Shown here: piece after piece, positions 34,382-44,155 of the stretch
Numbering within the stretch: the first letter of the stretch is position 1
Layout: the number at the start of each line of letters is the position of its first letter
Source: Mycobacteroides salmoniphilum
Lineage (GTDB): Bacteria > Actinomycetota > Actinomycetes > Mycobacteriales > Mycobacteriaceae
NCBI RefSeq assembly: GCF_004924335.1
Contig: NZ_CP024633.1
Location: forward strand, 496,001 to 560,000
Reading direction: 5' to 3'
DNA length: 64,000 bases
Program-made: the position numbers and the translations under genes
Notes under the pieces: generated by a model
Database searches by the model: none
Told to the model about the DNA's origin: nothing
Seen by the model: the letters and a program-made list of their open reading frames with translations, nothing else

Positions 34382-36061
34382 CTACTTCCCGGCGATATCG
34401 AGCGCGGCGAGGTAACCCCATGTCATGGCGGGGCCAATGGTGGCGCCGGGGCCGGCGTACGTGTGACCCATCACCGGGGTGCTGACATTGCCTGCGGCGT
34501 AGAGACCTTCGATGATGCTGTTGTCATCACGCAGCACCCGGCCCTGCACGTCGGTGCGCACGCCACCCTTGGTACCCAGGTCGCCGGGAACCATCTTGGC
34601 CGCGTAGAAGGGGCCCTTCTTGAGCTCACCCAGATTTGGGTTCGGCTTGTTGGTGGGGTCGCCGTAGTAGCGGTCGTAGGCACTCTTACCTCGGCCGAAG
34701 TCCTCGTCGGTACCACTGCGGGCGAAGCCATTGAACCGTTCGACGGTCTGTGTCAACGCCTCCACGGGGAGGTTCGTGAGTTCTGCCAACCCCTCGATGG
34801 TGTCGGCCTTGACGATGACGCCCGACTCGATCCACTTGCTCGGAATCTTTTGTCCCGGCTGCAATCCGGCGAAGATGTACCGGTTGCGGTATTCCTGGTC
34901 GAAGAGCAGCCATGCGGGCAGGTTCTCGCCCGGACCGGGGCCCTGGCCGTACTCGCCGCCATACATGCGATGGGTGGCCTCCACGTAGGGCAGTGATTCG
35001 TTCATGAATCGCCTACCGGACGCGTTGACGATGATCGACCCGGGGGAGTTGCGCTCGGACAGCGCGAACCACGGCCGGCCCACCAGCGGAACAGTTGGGC
35101 CCCACCACGAGTCCTCCATGAACTCCAGTGCGGCACCCAATTTTTCGGCTGCCAGGATGCCGTCGCCGGTATTGGCCTTGGCGCCGACGGTCCAGTCGGC
35201 GGTGATGGGGGCGCGCTGGTACTTCACGCGCATCTGCTCGTTGTGCTCGAATCCGCCGGAGGCCAGGATGACGCCCTTACGCGCCTTGATGACCGTCGGC
35301 TCGGAAGCCTCCGCAGCGCCCGTCTCACGTACGTAGACGCCCTTGACGGTGCCGTTCTCGATGTACAGATCGGTCAGCGCGGTGTTGAGCTTCACCGGAA
35401 CCCCGGCGTCGCGCAGCCCGATGCGCAGCGCGGCCGACAGCGCCCGCCCCATGCCGACGAGCTTCTTGCCGGTGCCCTGCGCCCAGAAGGTGCGTACGCC
35501 CACGCGCAGGCTGCGCAGCACACCGCGCGGGTGGCGCTTGAGCTGGTTCAGCCGCACGTAATCCTGCTGGCGCACGACGACATTCAGCGGAACCTTGCCG
35601 TACGGCGGCTCCAGGTTGGGCAGCTCGTCGCCAAGCTTCTTGGCATCGAACGGCTTGGGCTCCACCGAGCGACCGGCCGAGCGTCCGCCCGGGGCCTCGG
35701 GGTAGTAGTCGGAGTAGTTGGGCACCCAGTCGAGCTTCAGCGGAGAGTTCGCCAACACGAACGAGAGCATCTCCGGGCCGCGATCCAGGTAGGTGTCGAT
35801 CTTCTCGCGCGGGACGACGTCACCGATGATGGTGTAGAGGTACTCGCGGGCCGCCTCGGGGGTGTCGGTCTGCCGGGCCTTCTTGAGCACCTCGTTGTTG
35901 GGGATCCAGACGCCGCCACCGGAACGGGCGGTCGATCCGCCGAAGTGGGGGGCCTTCTCGATCAGTACGGTGCTCAGCCCGTTGTGTGCCGCGGTGAGCG
36001 CCGCAACCATGCCGGCGCCACCACTCCCGACGACGACGACGTCGTACTCCTGCTCAGTCAT
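34382..36061 (-). CDS. kstD: 3-Ketosteroid delta1-dehydrogenase KstD
   Basis: A 559-aa FAD flavoprotein. The dinucleotide fold is VVVVGSGGAGMVAALTAAH, and the C-terminal active-site segment GHTYAGPGATIGPAMTWGY carries the Tyr and Gly known from Rhodococcus KstD1 (Tyr487/Gly491). It inserts the C1-C2 double bond into 3-ketosteroids, enabling ring B opening. ATG at 36061 (MTEQEYDVVVVG) is right next to a KstR operator; the frame is open to 36352 but that crosses the divergent gene. It leads a kstD-chsH3 operon. Confidence 0.93.
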   Translation of the reverse strand: MTEQEYDVVVVGSGGAGMVAALTAAHNGLSTVLIEKAPHFGGSTARSGGGVWIPNNEVLKKARQTDTPEAAREYLYTIIGDVVPREKIDTYLDRGPEMLSFVLANSPLKLDWVPNYSDYYPEAPGGRSAGRSVEPKPFDAKKLGDELPNLEPPYGKVPLNVVVRQQDYVRLNQLKRHPRGVLRSLRVGVRTFWAQGTGKKLVGMGRALSAALRIGLRDAGVPVKLNTALTDLYIENGTVKGVYVRETGAAEASEPTVIKARKGVILASGGFEHNEQMRVKYQRAPITADWTVGAKANTGDGILAAEKLGAALEFMEDSWWGPTVPLVGRPWFALSERNSPGSIIVNASGRRFMNESLPYVEATHRMYGGEYGQGPGPGENLPAWLLFDQEYRNRYIFAGLQPGQKIPSKWIESGVIVKADTIEGLAELTNLPVEALTQTVERFNGFARSGTDEDFGRGKSAYDRYYGDPTNKPNPNLGELKKGPFYAAKMVPGDLGTKGGVRTDVQGRVLRDDNSIIEGLYAAGNVSTPVMGHTYAGPGATIGPAMTWGYLAALDIAGK

Positions 36062-36062
36062 G

Positions 36063-36076
36063 TAGAACACGTTATA
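36063..36076. promoter_or_regulatory. KstR operator between kstD and the flavoprotein gene
   Basis: TAGAACACGTTATA matches TnnAACnnGTTnnA. It ends 1 nt from the kstD start codon. On the minus strand it contains TATAAC, a plausible -10, so KstR binding would cover the kstD promoter. It may also control the divergent operon at 36198. Confidence 0.85.
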
Positions 36077-36197
36077 GAATTGAGGCGGCCCGGCGCTACC
36101 GGCGCTGGCCTGTGGTTTCACCGTCCGGACACTTTGATGTTGCGGTGAAAACAGAAACTTGTTGCTGTTTTGGCGATATGACGGTGAGGGAGGCCCA

Positions 36198-37808
36198 GTG
36201 CCGGGTGATGTCGAGGTGCCCGCGGTGCCTTCCCCAGATGTCGTCATCGTCGGATACGGGGTGGCGGGGGCGTCGGCCGCGCTGGCGGCGCTGGAGCGCG
36301 GGGCATCCGTGACGATTCTGGAGCGATTCGACGGCGGCGGAGCTTCGGCCATTTCAGGGGGTATTTACTACGCCGGTGGCGGCACCAACATCCAGCGCGA
36401 CGCGGGCGTCGAGGACACTCCGGAGCTGATGCTGGAGTATCTGCAGCTTGAGGTCGGGGACGCGGTCAAACCCGAGACGCTGCAGAAATTCGTCGACGGC
36501 AGCGTGGACACTCTGGATTGGCTGCAAGGTTACGGAGTTCCGTTCGAAGGTTCGCTGGCTCCGTTCAAGACTTCGTACCCCACCAACGACTACTACCTCT
36601 ACTTTTCCGGTAGCGAATCCTCTGGCATGGCGCGTGCCGTCACCACGCCCCGTCAGCGCGGGCATCGAGCGTTTGGGCGGGGTGTGTCCGGCAAGGCGTT
36701 GTTTGCGCCATTGGCGGCCTCCGCGGAGCGTTTGGGTGCCGACGTATGGCGGCAAACCCGGGTCACCGGGCTGATCGTCGAGGACGGTCGCGTGGTCGGG
36801 GTGCGCGGGGTGACGCTGAAGGACGCGCCCACGTGGGTGCAGCGCGCGTATTCACGGCTCACGCGTTATGCGACCAAGCCGGGCATCTACTACCCGCCGA
36901 TGCGAAAGGTGTTGGAGGGGCCCGCCTATGCGTTGGAGCGCCGGTTCGCCACGCCCTTCGAGATCCGCGCCAACGACGGGGTGATTCTGTCTTCCGGTGG
37001 GTTCATCGCCAATCGCGAGCTGGTTGAGCGGTATGCCCCGGCGTACCGGGACGGGTTGCAGCTGGGCACTGCCGGTGACGACGGCACCGCGTTGACGCTC
37101 GCGGAACCATTGAATGCGGCCACGGGGCACCTCGATGAGATCTCGGCGTGGCGTTTTATCGTGCCGCCCGCCGCATTCCTGGGCTCGTTGTTGGTGGATG
37201 CCAAGGGCCAGCGGATGGTTGACGAATCGCGATATGGCGCCGCGCTGGGTAAGGCGATTGTGCAGAAGGCCGGCGGGGTTGGGTATCTGGTGGCGGACAG
37301 GGCGTTGGTGAAGCGGGCCCGTCAGCAGCTGGGTTCGCAGACGCTGTGGTTTCAGCGGATACAGGCAGAAGCGTTTCTCAACGTGGGGCGCAAGAGGGCC
37401 GGATCCATCGCGGCGTTGGCAGCCAAGGCGGGTATCGATCCGGAACTGTTGGCGCGCACCGTGTCCGAACACAATCGGGCCATCGCGGACGGCACCCCGG
37501 ACCCGTTCGGGAAGCCCGACGACATCCGAGTCCCCATTGAGCAGGGACCGTTCTTCCTGTTCAACGTATCGATCAAGACCAACATGCTGAATCCGTGTCC
37601 CATGCTGACTCTTGGCGGGCTGGTCGTTGACGAGGAGACTGGTGCCGTGCAGACCACATCCGGCGCGGCGATTCCGGGGCTCTATGCCGCCGGGCGCGCG
37701 GCGGTGGGTATCTGCTCCAATTCGTATGTGAGCGGATTGTCCTTGGCCGACTGCGTCTTCTCCGGGCGCCGGGCTGGGACCGAGACTGGGAGACACATAG
37801 ATGCTTAG
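36198..37808 (+). CDS. FAD flavoprotein of the KstD / fumarate reductase family (possible 3-ketosteroid delta4-dehydrogenase)
   Basis: A 536-aa flavoprotein. The FAD fold is VVIVGYGVAGASAALAALER and GGASAISGGIYYAGGG; the C-terminal cap has IPGLYAAGRAAVG and SNSYVSGLSLADCVFSGRRAG. It lacks the YAGPG motif of KstD. The Tyr-x-Ser of SYVSG resembles the active site reported for delta4-(5alpha)-ketosteroid dehydrogenases, so dehydrogenation of 5alpha-reduced steroids is a tentative function. GTG at 36198 has GGGAGG upstream; the open frame to 36159 lacks this. The stop overlaps the hsaE start by 8 nt, so it leads the hsaEGF operon. Confidence 0.8.
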   Translation: MPGDVEVPAVPSPDVVIVGYGVAGASAALAALERGASVTILERFDGGGASAISGGIYYAGGGTNIQRDAGVEDTPELMLEYLQLEVGDAVKPETLQKFVDGSVDTLDWLQGYGVPFEGSLAPFKTSYPTNDYYLYFSGSESSGMARAVTTPRQRGHRAFGRGVSGKALFAPLAASAERLGADVWRQTRVTGLIVEDGRVVGVRGVTLKDAPTWVQRAYSRLTRYATKPGIYYPPMRKVLEGPAYALERRFATPFEIRANDGVILSSGGFIANRELVERYAPAYRDGLQLGTAGDDGTALTLAEPLNAATGHLDEISAWRFIVPPAAFLGSLLVDAKGQRMVDESRYGAALGKAIVQKAGGVGYLVADRALVKRARQQLGSQTLWFQRIQAEAFLNVGRKRAGSIAALAAKAGIDPELLARTVSEHNRAIADGTPDPFGKPDDIRVPIEQGPFFLFNVSIKTNMLNPCPMLTLGGLVVDEETGAVQTTSGAAIPGLYAAGRAAVGICSNSYVSGLSLADCVFSGRRAGTETGRHIDA

Positions 37809-38586
37809 TTCTGAAGTTCGCGACGCCATCGCCGCTGATCTGGCAGAGGCCGAGCGAACCCGGGTGGCCATCGCGCCGCCCACCGACACGTACCCGGATT
37901 TCGGTGTGGTCGACGCCTATGAGATCCAGCTCATGAACATTCGCTCCCGCCTAGCGGACGGAGCCAAGGTCGTGGGGCACAAGGTGGGCCTATCGTCCGA
38001 GGCGATGCAGAAGATGATGGGTGTCCACGAGCCGGACTACGGGCATCTGTTGGCCGATATGGAGCTGTTCGAGGATGTCGCGGCTTCGGCGTCCAAGTTC
38101 CTGTTCCCGCGGGTGGAGGTGGAGGTCGGATTCATCCTGGCCGCCGACCTGCCGGGTGAGGACTGCACCGAGGATGATGTGCTGGCGGCCACGGCGGCGT
38201 ACGTGCCATCCATCGAGGTGGTGGACAGCCGGATCACGAACTGGCAGATCAAGATCTGCGACACCATCGCCGATAATGCGTCCTCCGCCGGGTTCGTCAT
38301 TGGCAAGCAACGCGTTTCACCGAAGGACATCGACATCAAGTCGATCGACGCGGTGCTGACCTGCAACGGCGAGAAGTTGGCCGAGGGTAGAAGCGATGCG
38401 GTGCTGGGTAATCCGGTGACCTCGGTGGCGTGGCTGGCACGCAAGGTGGCCTCGTTCGGGGTTCGTCTGCGGGCCGGAGATGTGGTGCTGCCGGGTTCGT
38501 GCACACGCGCGTTTGACGCGCATCCGGGGGATGAGTTTTTGGCCGAGTTCGCCGGACTTGGTTCGGTCCGACTGGCTTTCGAGTAG
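37801..38586 (+). CDS. hsaE: 2-Hydroxyhexa-2,4-dienoate hydratase HsaE
   Basis: A 261-aa hydratase of the MhpD/fumarylacetoacetase-like fold with KVVGHKVGLSSEAMQKMMGV, PRVEVEVGFILAADLPGED (metal-binding Glu residues) and SIEVVDSRITNWQIK. It hydrates the dienoate released by HsaD from ring A, giving 4-hydroxy-2-oxohexanoate. ATG at 37801 lies inside the end of the flavoprotein gene. Confidence 0.92.
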   Translation: MLSSEVRDAIAADLAEAERTRVAIAPPTDTYPDFGVVDAYEIQLMNIRSRLADGAKVVGHKVGLSSEAMQKMMGVHEPDYGHLLADMELFEDVAASASKFLFPRVEVEVGFILAADLPGEDCTEDDVLAATAAYVPSIEVVDSRITNWQIKICDTIADNASSAGFVIGKQRVSPKDIDIKSIDAVLTCNGEKLAEGRSDAVLGNPVTSVAWLARKVASFGVRLRAGDVVLPGSCTRAFDAHPGDEFLAEFAGLGSVRLAFE

Positions 38587-38595
38587 AGGAGAATT

Positions 38596-39501
38596 GTGAG
38601 CAAGGCATCTGTAGCGATCGTCGGTTCGGGAAACATCAGCACCGATCTGCTGTACAAATTGCAGCGGTCCGAGTGGCTGGAGCCACGATGGATGATCGGC
38701 ATCGATCCCGAGTCCGAAGGCCTCAAGCGCGCCCGCGGCTTCGGCCTGGAAACCTCGCATGAGGGTGTGGACTGGCTGCTGGCGCAGGACGAGAAGCCCG
38801 ATCTGGTGTTCGAGGCGACGTCGGCGTACGTGCACAAGGCCGCCGCACCGCGGTACGCGGAGGCTGGGATCCGGGCGATCGATCTGACGCCTGCCGCGGT
38901 GGGCCCGGCCGTGGTGCCGCCCGCGAATCTGCGTGCGCACCTCGATGCCCCGAACGTCAACATGATCACCTGTGGTGGCCAGGCGACGATTCCGATCGTT
39001 TATGCGGTGTCGCGCGTGGTCGAGGTGCCTTACGCGGAAATTGTCGCCTCCGTAGCGTCTGTCTCGGCGGGGCCGGGCACGCGTGCCAACATCGATGAGT
39101 TCACCAAGACAACCTCCCGGGGTGTGGAGGTGATCGGCGGCGCCAAGCGCGGCAAGGCCATCATCATCCTGAACCCGGCCGACCCGCCGATGATCATGCG
39201 CGACACCATCTTCTGCGCGATTCCGGAGGACGCGGACCGGGACGCGATCGCGGCGTCGATCCACGATGTGGTGAGCCAGGTGCAGCAGTACGTGCCCGGG
39301 TACCGGCTGCTCAACGAGCCACAGTTCGACGAGCCGTCGGTGGTCAACGGTGGCAACCACGTCGTCACCACCTTCGTCGAGGTGGAGGGTGCCGGTGACT
39401 TCCTGCCGCCGTATGCCGGGAACCTGGACATCATGACCGCGGCCGCGACCAAGGTCGGCGAGGAAATCGCCAAAGAACTTCTATCAGCGAAGGTTTCGTA
39501 A
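38596..39501 (+). CDS. hsaG: Acylating propionaldehyde/acetaldehyde dehydrogenase HsaG
   Basis: A 301-aa MhpF-type enzyme with NAD-binding [16 protein letters not shown] and the nucleophile Cys126 in [14 protein letters not shown]. It converts propionaldehyde channelled from HsaF, with NAD+ and CoA, to propionyl-CoA. GTG at 38596 has GAGGAG 6-11 nt upstream. It is tightly paired with hsaF (2-nt gap), as needed for the HsaF-HsaG complex. Confidence 0.93.
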   Translation: MSKASVAIVGSGNISTDLLYKLQRSEWLEPRWMIGIDPESEGLKRARGFGLETSHEGVDWLLAQDEKPDLVFEATSAYVHKAAAPRYAEAGIRAIDLTPAAVGPAVVPPANLRAHLDAPNVNMITCGGQATIPIVYAVSRVVEVPYAEIVASVASVSAGPGTRANIDEFTKTTSRGVEVIGGAKRGKAIIILNPADPPMIMRDTIFCAIPEDADRDAIAASIHDVVSQVQQYVPGYRLLNEPQFDEPSVVNGGNHVVTTFVEVEGAGDFLPPYAGNLDIMTAAATKVGEEIAKELLSAKVS

Positions 39502-39503
39502 TA

Positions 39504-40580
39504 ATGGGCTCGGACACCAGCACTCAGCTTTTGGGCACCGACGGCATCTTCTTCGACGCCGCATGGGATGTGCGGATCACCGACACGTCGTTGCGTGACG
39601 GCTCGCACCACAAGCGGCACCAGTTCACCGCCGATGAGGTGCGGGCGATCGTCGCAGCCCTTGACGGTGCCGGTGTGCCGGTCATCGAGGTGACGCACGG
39701 CGACGGTCTTGGCGGATCGTCGTTCAACTACGGGTTCTCTAAAACCCCCGAGCAGGAATTGATCAAGCTCGCCGCGGAGACCGCGACGAACGCCAAGATC
39801 GCCTTCCTGATGCTGCCGGGTGTGGGCACCAAGGAAGACATCATCGAGGCGCAGGGCAACGGTGGATCCATCTGCCGCATCGCCACCCACTGCACCGAGG
39901 CCGACGTGTCTCTTCAGCACTTCGGGCTCGCGCGTGAGCGAGGGCTGGAAACTGTTGGTTTCCTCATGATGTCGCACACCATCTCGCCGGAGAAGCTGGC
40001 CAAGCAGGCCCGGATCATGGCCGACGCCGGATGCCAGTGTGTGTACGTGGTCGACTCTGCGGGCGCTCTGGTTCTCGACGGTGTGGCGGACCGTGTGGCC
40101 GCAGTCGTGGCCGAGCTCGGTAACGACGCTCAAGTTGGTTTTCATGGGCATGAGAACCTGGGGCTCGGTGTCGCCAACTCGATCGAGGCGGTGCGTGCCG
40201 GTGCCAAGCAGATCGATGGCAGTACAAGGCGTTTCGGAGCCGGCGCCGGTAACGCTCCGGTTGAGGCATTGATCGGTGTTTTCGACAAGATCGGTGTGAA
40301 GACCGGTATCGACTTCTTCGAAATCGCTGATGCCGCCGAAGAGGTTGTGGCGCCCGCGATGCCGACCGAGTGCCTGCTGGACCGCAATGCGCTGATCATG
40401 GGCTACAGCGGGGTCTACTCCAGCTTCCTCAAGCACGCCATCCGGCAGGGCGAGCGGTACGGGGTGCCCGCGCACCAGCTGCTACACCGTGCCGGTCAGC
40501 GCAAGCTCATCGGTGGGCAGGAGGATCAGCTCATCGATATCGCGCTGGAGATCCAGCGGGAAAACGCGGCGAAGGGGTAG
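39504..40580 (+). CDS. hsaF: 4-Hydroxy-2-oxohexanoate aldolase HsaF
   Basis: A 358-aa DmpG/MhpE-type class II aldolase. The N-terminal metal/substrate motif is [18 protein letters not shown]; the Mn-binding His pair is in [16 protein letters not shown]; the C-terminal DmpG communication domain follows. It cleaves 4-hydroxy-2-oxohexanoate to pyruvate and propionaldehyde, passed to HsaG. Last gene of the operon. Confidence 0.93.
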   Translation: MGSDTSTQLLGTDGIFFDAAWDVRITDTSLRDGSHHKRHQFTADEVRAIVAALDGAGVPVIEVTHGDGLGGSSFNYGFSKTPEQELIKLAAETATNAKIAFLMLPGVGTKEDIIEAQGNGGSICRIATHCTEADVSLQHFGLARERGLETVGFLMMSHTISPEKLAKQARIMADAGCQCVYVVDSAGALVLDGVADRVAAVVAELGNDAQVGFHGHENLGLGVANSIEAVRAGAKQIDGSTRRFGAGAGNAPVEALIGVFDKIGVKTGIDFFEIADAAEEVVAPAMPTECLLDRNALIMGYSGVYSSFLKHAIRQGERYGVPAHQLLHRAGQRKLIGGQEDQLIDIALEIQRENAAKG

Positions 40581-41015
40581 TCGGGGCTCCCCATAGTCAG
40601 TCTGCAGCGGCCGTGACCGCGCCGTCGTTCGCGCGGGGGCACTTGGGTGTCGATCATGTGCTTGACGCATCCCGACGGGGGTGGTTTCACGGGTTCTCGT
40701 CCAATAACCACAGGCTCCCGCTCGACAGCAGGCGCTCGGTGCCGTGCGGCGCCCGCACGTGCTTGCGGTGGCTTAGCCAGTACGCGCTAGTCGATCGCCA
40801 GACTCACCGGCAGGCCCTGCTCAGTGGTTACCACCGAGACCGAGCCGATGGGAGATCGCATCGAACGCTGCGAGGATATCGGCATCTCGCTTAAGCTGCT
40901 GGTTGAGCGCGGGGGCTTATTTGGTTGGGTAACCAGTCTTGGTACCCATGGACTAGCTACTGAGTACGATCGAACTCTACGACCATTTGGCGATTGAGGA
41001 AGGGAGAGGGGGACG
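40581..41015. other. 435-bp intergenic region between hsaF and the MinD-like gene
   Basis: No convincing gene. It is less GC-rich towards the right (about 40920-41000), as expected for a promoter. A short plus-strand ORF (40824/40848 to 40997) has only about half G/C in third positions, unlike real genes here, and is not called. A small inverted repeat (40926-40948), a TACGAT hexamer at 40965-40970 and a strong purine-rich ribosome site (41001-41012) are the only visible signals. Confidence 0.6.
40926..40948. repeat. Imperfect inverted repeat upstream of the MinD-like operon
   Basis: TGGGTAACC and GGTACCCA are complementary except for one extra A in the left arm, separated by AGTCTT. It may be an operator for the downstream genes or a weak hairpin ending hsaF transcription. 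It lies just upstream of the TACGAT hexamer, which favours an operator. Confidence 0.4.
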
Positions 41016-44000
41016 TTGCCCAAGCAGGATCGTGGTGCACCGGCCCGTCCTCCGTGGCTGCCCGAAGAAGACGAACAACGTGGGTTTCTCCGTTCGTTGA
41101 GGCCCAAGAAGCGCAGCGCGGACGATCCTGAGTCTAACGAGGACTCGTTAACCCACGAGACCGGGCACACCTCCGCTCCCAAGACTCCGGCGCAGAAACC
41201 GACGGCCGAACCGGTCCTGCCGCCAGTTGAGAAGCGCGCTGCCGTCGCGCCCCGTGAAGAAACGGGCAACAGGACCACACCGATGCCTGACGTCTCGAAG
41301 TACTACACGCCGGCGCGCGCGCCGGAACCGCCCGAGCAGCGGCCGCCGACAGCCGCTCAGGAGCCGCTGGCGGCCGAATCGAACAATATCGTCCAACAAC
41401 CCGTATCGGATGAGCCCCGGATCGTCACGAGTCCCATTCCGGAGATGAAGCCCGAACCGCGGCCAATATCGCAGGTCGAGCAACCGCAGACGCCCGCTTC
41501 CGATGAGTCCCCGGTAATCCCCGTGCCTGCCACTCCCGAAGCCGCCCTGGATGTGGAGGCGGTCACCCCGTCCGCGATCGAAGCGTCTGCAGACGTCGCG
41601 GATTCACCGGAACCCGCGCCGGTGACCGCACCGCCAGAGGAGACGCGCTTACTCGTACCTACAGCTGATCAGCGCCGCGAGGAGTCCACCGGCACGGACC
41701 CGTTCTCGCGTTTCAGCTTGCTCGAAGCACAACTGCGCCAGATGAGCCTCGACGAGAGCATCACCGAGGCTGAACTCGAGCGTCATCGGCGCCATGCGAG
41801 GCCCGAATCCGCGCCCGCTCCTGAGGTCCCCGGTGTACTCAGTTTCACGCCGCCAGAGGCGGTCGATGATGCCCCCGATGGCGTCGAGGACATAGCGGAA
41901 CCCGCGCACGTGTTTCAGGACGCGCAATCTGTGGGGCCGTCGCCCGCATCTGTGCTCGGCTTCACGCGTCCCGACGTCATCGCTGACGCTCCCGAAGCGA
42001 TCGAGGAGTCGCAGTCTGAGGCGGAGGAGCCGACGGCCGCCGCCGAACCAGACGGCGAGCCCGAGGCGGAACCATCCACAGCGGTTACGGTCGATTCCCT
42101 GCCTCCAACGCCCGAGTCGGATGCCGACGTCGTCGATGACCTGGCCCCACAGCCGCCGGTGGAAGAGGAGCCCACTTCCGTATCCGAACAACCCGCGTAC
42201 TCGGAAGCACCGGCGCCATCGGCAGATGTGCCGGATATCGATGACGTCGATGCCAGAGCTGCTGCATTGTTGCGGCGCATCGAAGCCAAACGTGCCGAGC
42301 TCATTGAGGAATTGGCCGCGCACGATGCAGCCGACCTCGGTGTGTCGGTGCCCGAGCCTGAACCCGCGCCGTTTGTGCCGATGATTGCGCCGTGGGCAGC
42401 GGTGCCTGAAGTTGTCGACTCCGAGAGTGTCGAGTCCAGCGTCGCTGCCGAAGGAGCCGCCGAAACGCAAACGACGGAAACGACGGCGCCCGAACTTGAA
42501 GGGTTTGCACCGCTGGTCGATGAGGACATCGTCATCGACCTACCGGTAGCGGTATTCGAGGAAATGTCCGCTGACCCCGCTATTGAGGACGTTGTGGGGT
42601 CGGAGCCCGAACTTGTGGATGAGCCGAACGTTTCCGTGACGCAGGTAGCGGACCCGCAGCCTGGCGATGAAATCGCTGACACCGCAATCGAATTAACGGA
42701 TGACCTGCAGGCGGCGGCTGAACCTGTCTCGGAGGATGTTGCGGCAGAGGGCGAGTCCGATCGCGAGGTGGGCGCCGGCAATGCGCCTTCGCCGTGGGAG
42801 GTTCCGTCGGTGGTCCAGTCGGAGCCGATGGTGGAACCACCGGCACAACCCGCCCACTATGTGCTGTCACCTGCGCCGCAACAAGCTGTTCCGCAGCAGC
42901 CTGGACCCGAGCAGCCCGCGGCTCAGGCTCCACCTGGGTGGAACCCGCGTCAGCCGTACCCGGGGCAGTGGCTGCGGGGTGCTCCCCAATCTCCGGAATC
43001 ATTTGGCGAACAGCAGTTTTCGCAGCAGCAGCCCCCGCAACCCACCAGTGTTGAGGGTCAATGGCAATGGGTGCCGCAGCAGCCCCAGGCGCCTCAACCC
43101 CCTGTGTCACAAGAGCTGCCTCCGGGTTATGTGCCACCGCCGCAGGGGGCGGCACCTCCCACCAACTACCGTGGGCCGCAGGCTTACCGGATGCCACCCT
43201 CGCTCGACGAGGCTGAGGTCATCAACCGTGGTCGTTACGCGCCGCGATCCGGCTGGCGCAAGGCGGTGCACAGGTCCACCGGAGGTCGGGTCAATCCGGG
43301 CGACTCGCGCAAGGACCGTGAACAGGACCAGCTGCTCGCCAGCATTCGGCAGCCGATTCTCGGCGATTACCGCGTCGCAGTGCTTTCCATTAAGGGCGGC
43401 GTTGGAAAGACAACCACCACACTGGGATTGGGTTCGGCATTCGCAACAATCCGTACCGATCGTATCATCGCGGTGGACGCTAACCCCGACCGTGGCACCT
43501 TGGCTGAGCGGGTGCGTGACCATTCGACGCAGTCCACCGTCCGTGACCTTCTCAACGATCGGAACATCAGAAGTTACGCGGATGTGCGCAACCATACTCG
43601 GATGGCGACAAGCCGTCTGGAAGTACTTGCCAGTGAACAGGATCCGGCGGTATCGGAGGCTTTTGGCAAGGTCGACTATCGCAATACAATCGACATCCTG
43701 GAGCGGTACTACAACATCATTCTGACTGACTGCGGTACGGGAATCATGCATTCGGCAATGGCGGGTGTGCTCGACCTCGCCCACACCATTGTTTTGGTGA
43801 GCTCACCGGCCATGGATTCCGCGCGTAGTGCCTCAGCCACCCTCGATTGGCTTATGCAGCATGGGCATTCGGCGCTGGTGCGTGAGGCGCATGTCGTCTT
43901 GAGTGCCTCACGTCCTGGGTCTGCCGGGATCAAGCTGGACAAGGTCTATGAGCATTTTCAGGCGCGTTGCCGTTCCATTCACACGATCCCGTTCGATCCT

Positions 44001-44132
44001 CACCTCGCCGAGGGCGCCGATGTCGACTTCAATCTGCTCAATGCTGATACCAATGCCGCGTACCTGAAGCTGGCCGGCGCGATTTCCGAGAGTTTCCCGC
44101 GGCTTCGTAGGCGCGGCGACGAGCAGCGATAA
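41016..44132 (+). CDS. Large proline/acid-rich protein with C-terminal MinD/ParA-like ATPase domain
   Basis: 1038 aa, TTG start with GGGAGAGGGGGA 4-15 nt upstream. Residues ~1-640 are acidic, Pro/Ala/Glu-rich and probably disordered; ~650-740 are Gln/Pro-rich. From ~745 a linker (RSGWRKAVHRSTGGRVNPGD) leads into a MinD/ParA-type P-loop ATPase. Its deviant Walker A is SIKGGVGKTTTTLG (Lys ~793), with VDANPDRGTLAERV and the Walker B ILTDCGTG. An internal repeat (VLxFTxP...DAPxxxE) occurs at residues 274-291 and 313-330. The layout resembles ESX-associated EspI (Rv3876), but no ESX genes are nearby. A membrane-associated positioning or secretion-accessory role is inference. Confidence 0.85.
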   Translation: MPKQDRGAPARPPWLPEEDEQRGFLRSLRPKKRSADDPESNEDSLTHETGHTSAPKTPAQKPTAEPVLPPVEKRAAVAPREETGNRTTPMPDVSKYYTPARAPEPPEQRPPTAAQEPLAAESNNIVQQPVSDEPRIVTSPIPEMKPEPRPISQVEQPQTPASDESPVIPVPATPEAALDVEAVTPSAIEASADVADSPEPAPVTAPPEETRLLVPTADQRREESTGTDPFSRFSLLEAQLRQMSLDESITEAELERHRRHARPESAPAPEVPGVLSFTPPEAVDDAPDGVEDIAEPAHVFQDAQSVGPSPASVLGFTRPDVIADAPEAIEESQSEAEEPTAAAEPDGEPEAEPSTAVTVDSLPPTPESDADVVDDLAPQPPVEEEPTSVSEQPAYSEAPAPSADVPDIDDVDARAAALLRRIEAKRAELIEELAAHDAADLGVSVPEPEPAPFVPMIAPWAAVPEVVDSESVESSVAAEGAAETQTTETTAPELEGFAPLVDEDIVIDLPVAVFEEMSADPAIEDVVGSEPELVDEPNVSVTQVADPQPGDEIADTAIELTDDLQAAAEPVSEDVAAEGESDREVGAGNAPSPWEVPSVVQSEPMVEPPAQPAHYVLSPAPQQAVPQQPGPEQPAAQAPPGWNPRQPYPGQWLRGAPQSPESFGEQQFSQQQPPQPTSVEGQWQWVPQQPQAPQPPVSQELPPGYVPPPQGAAPPTNYRGPQAYRMPPSLDEAEVINRGRYAPRSGWRKAVHRSTGGRVNPGDSRKDREQDQLLASIRQPILGDYRVAVLSIKGGVGKTTTTLGLGSAFATIRTDRIIAVDANPDRGTLAERVRDHSTQSTVRDLLNDRNIRSYADVRNHTRMATSRLEVLASEQDPAVSEAFGKVDYRNTIDILERYYNIILTDCGTGIMHSAMAGVLDLAHTIVLVSSPAMDSARSASATLDWLMQHGHSALVREAHVVLSASRPGSAGIKLDKVYEHFQARCRSIHTIPFDPHLAEGADVDFNLLNADTNAAYLKLAGAISESFPRLRRRGDEQR

Positions 44133-44155
44133 GACGAAAGAGGCAGGACAGCAAG

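Noticed and set aside
39030..40475. 481-aa minus-strand ORF opposite hsaG-hsaF
   Set aside because: A long antisense frame caused by high third-position GC of hsaG/hsaF, which are certain genes. No motif in the translation.
40824..40997. 57- or 49-codon plus-strand ORF ahead of the first MinD-like gene
   Set aside because: Third-position G/C is about 50%, much lower than in the surrounding genes, and the ORF crosses the probable promoter and inverted repeat. There is no ribosome site.
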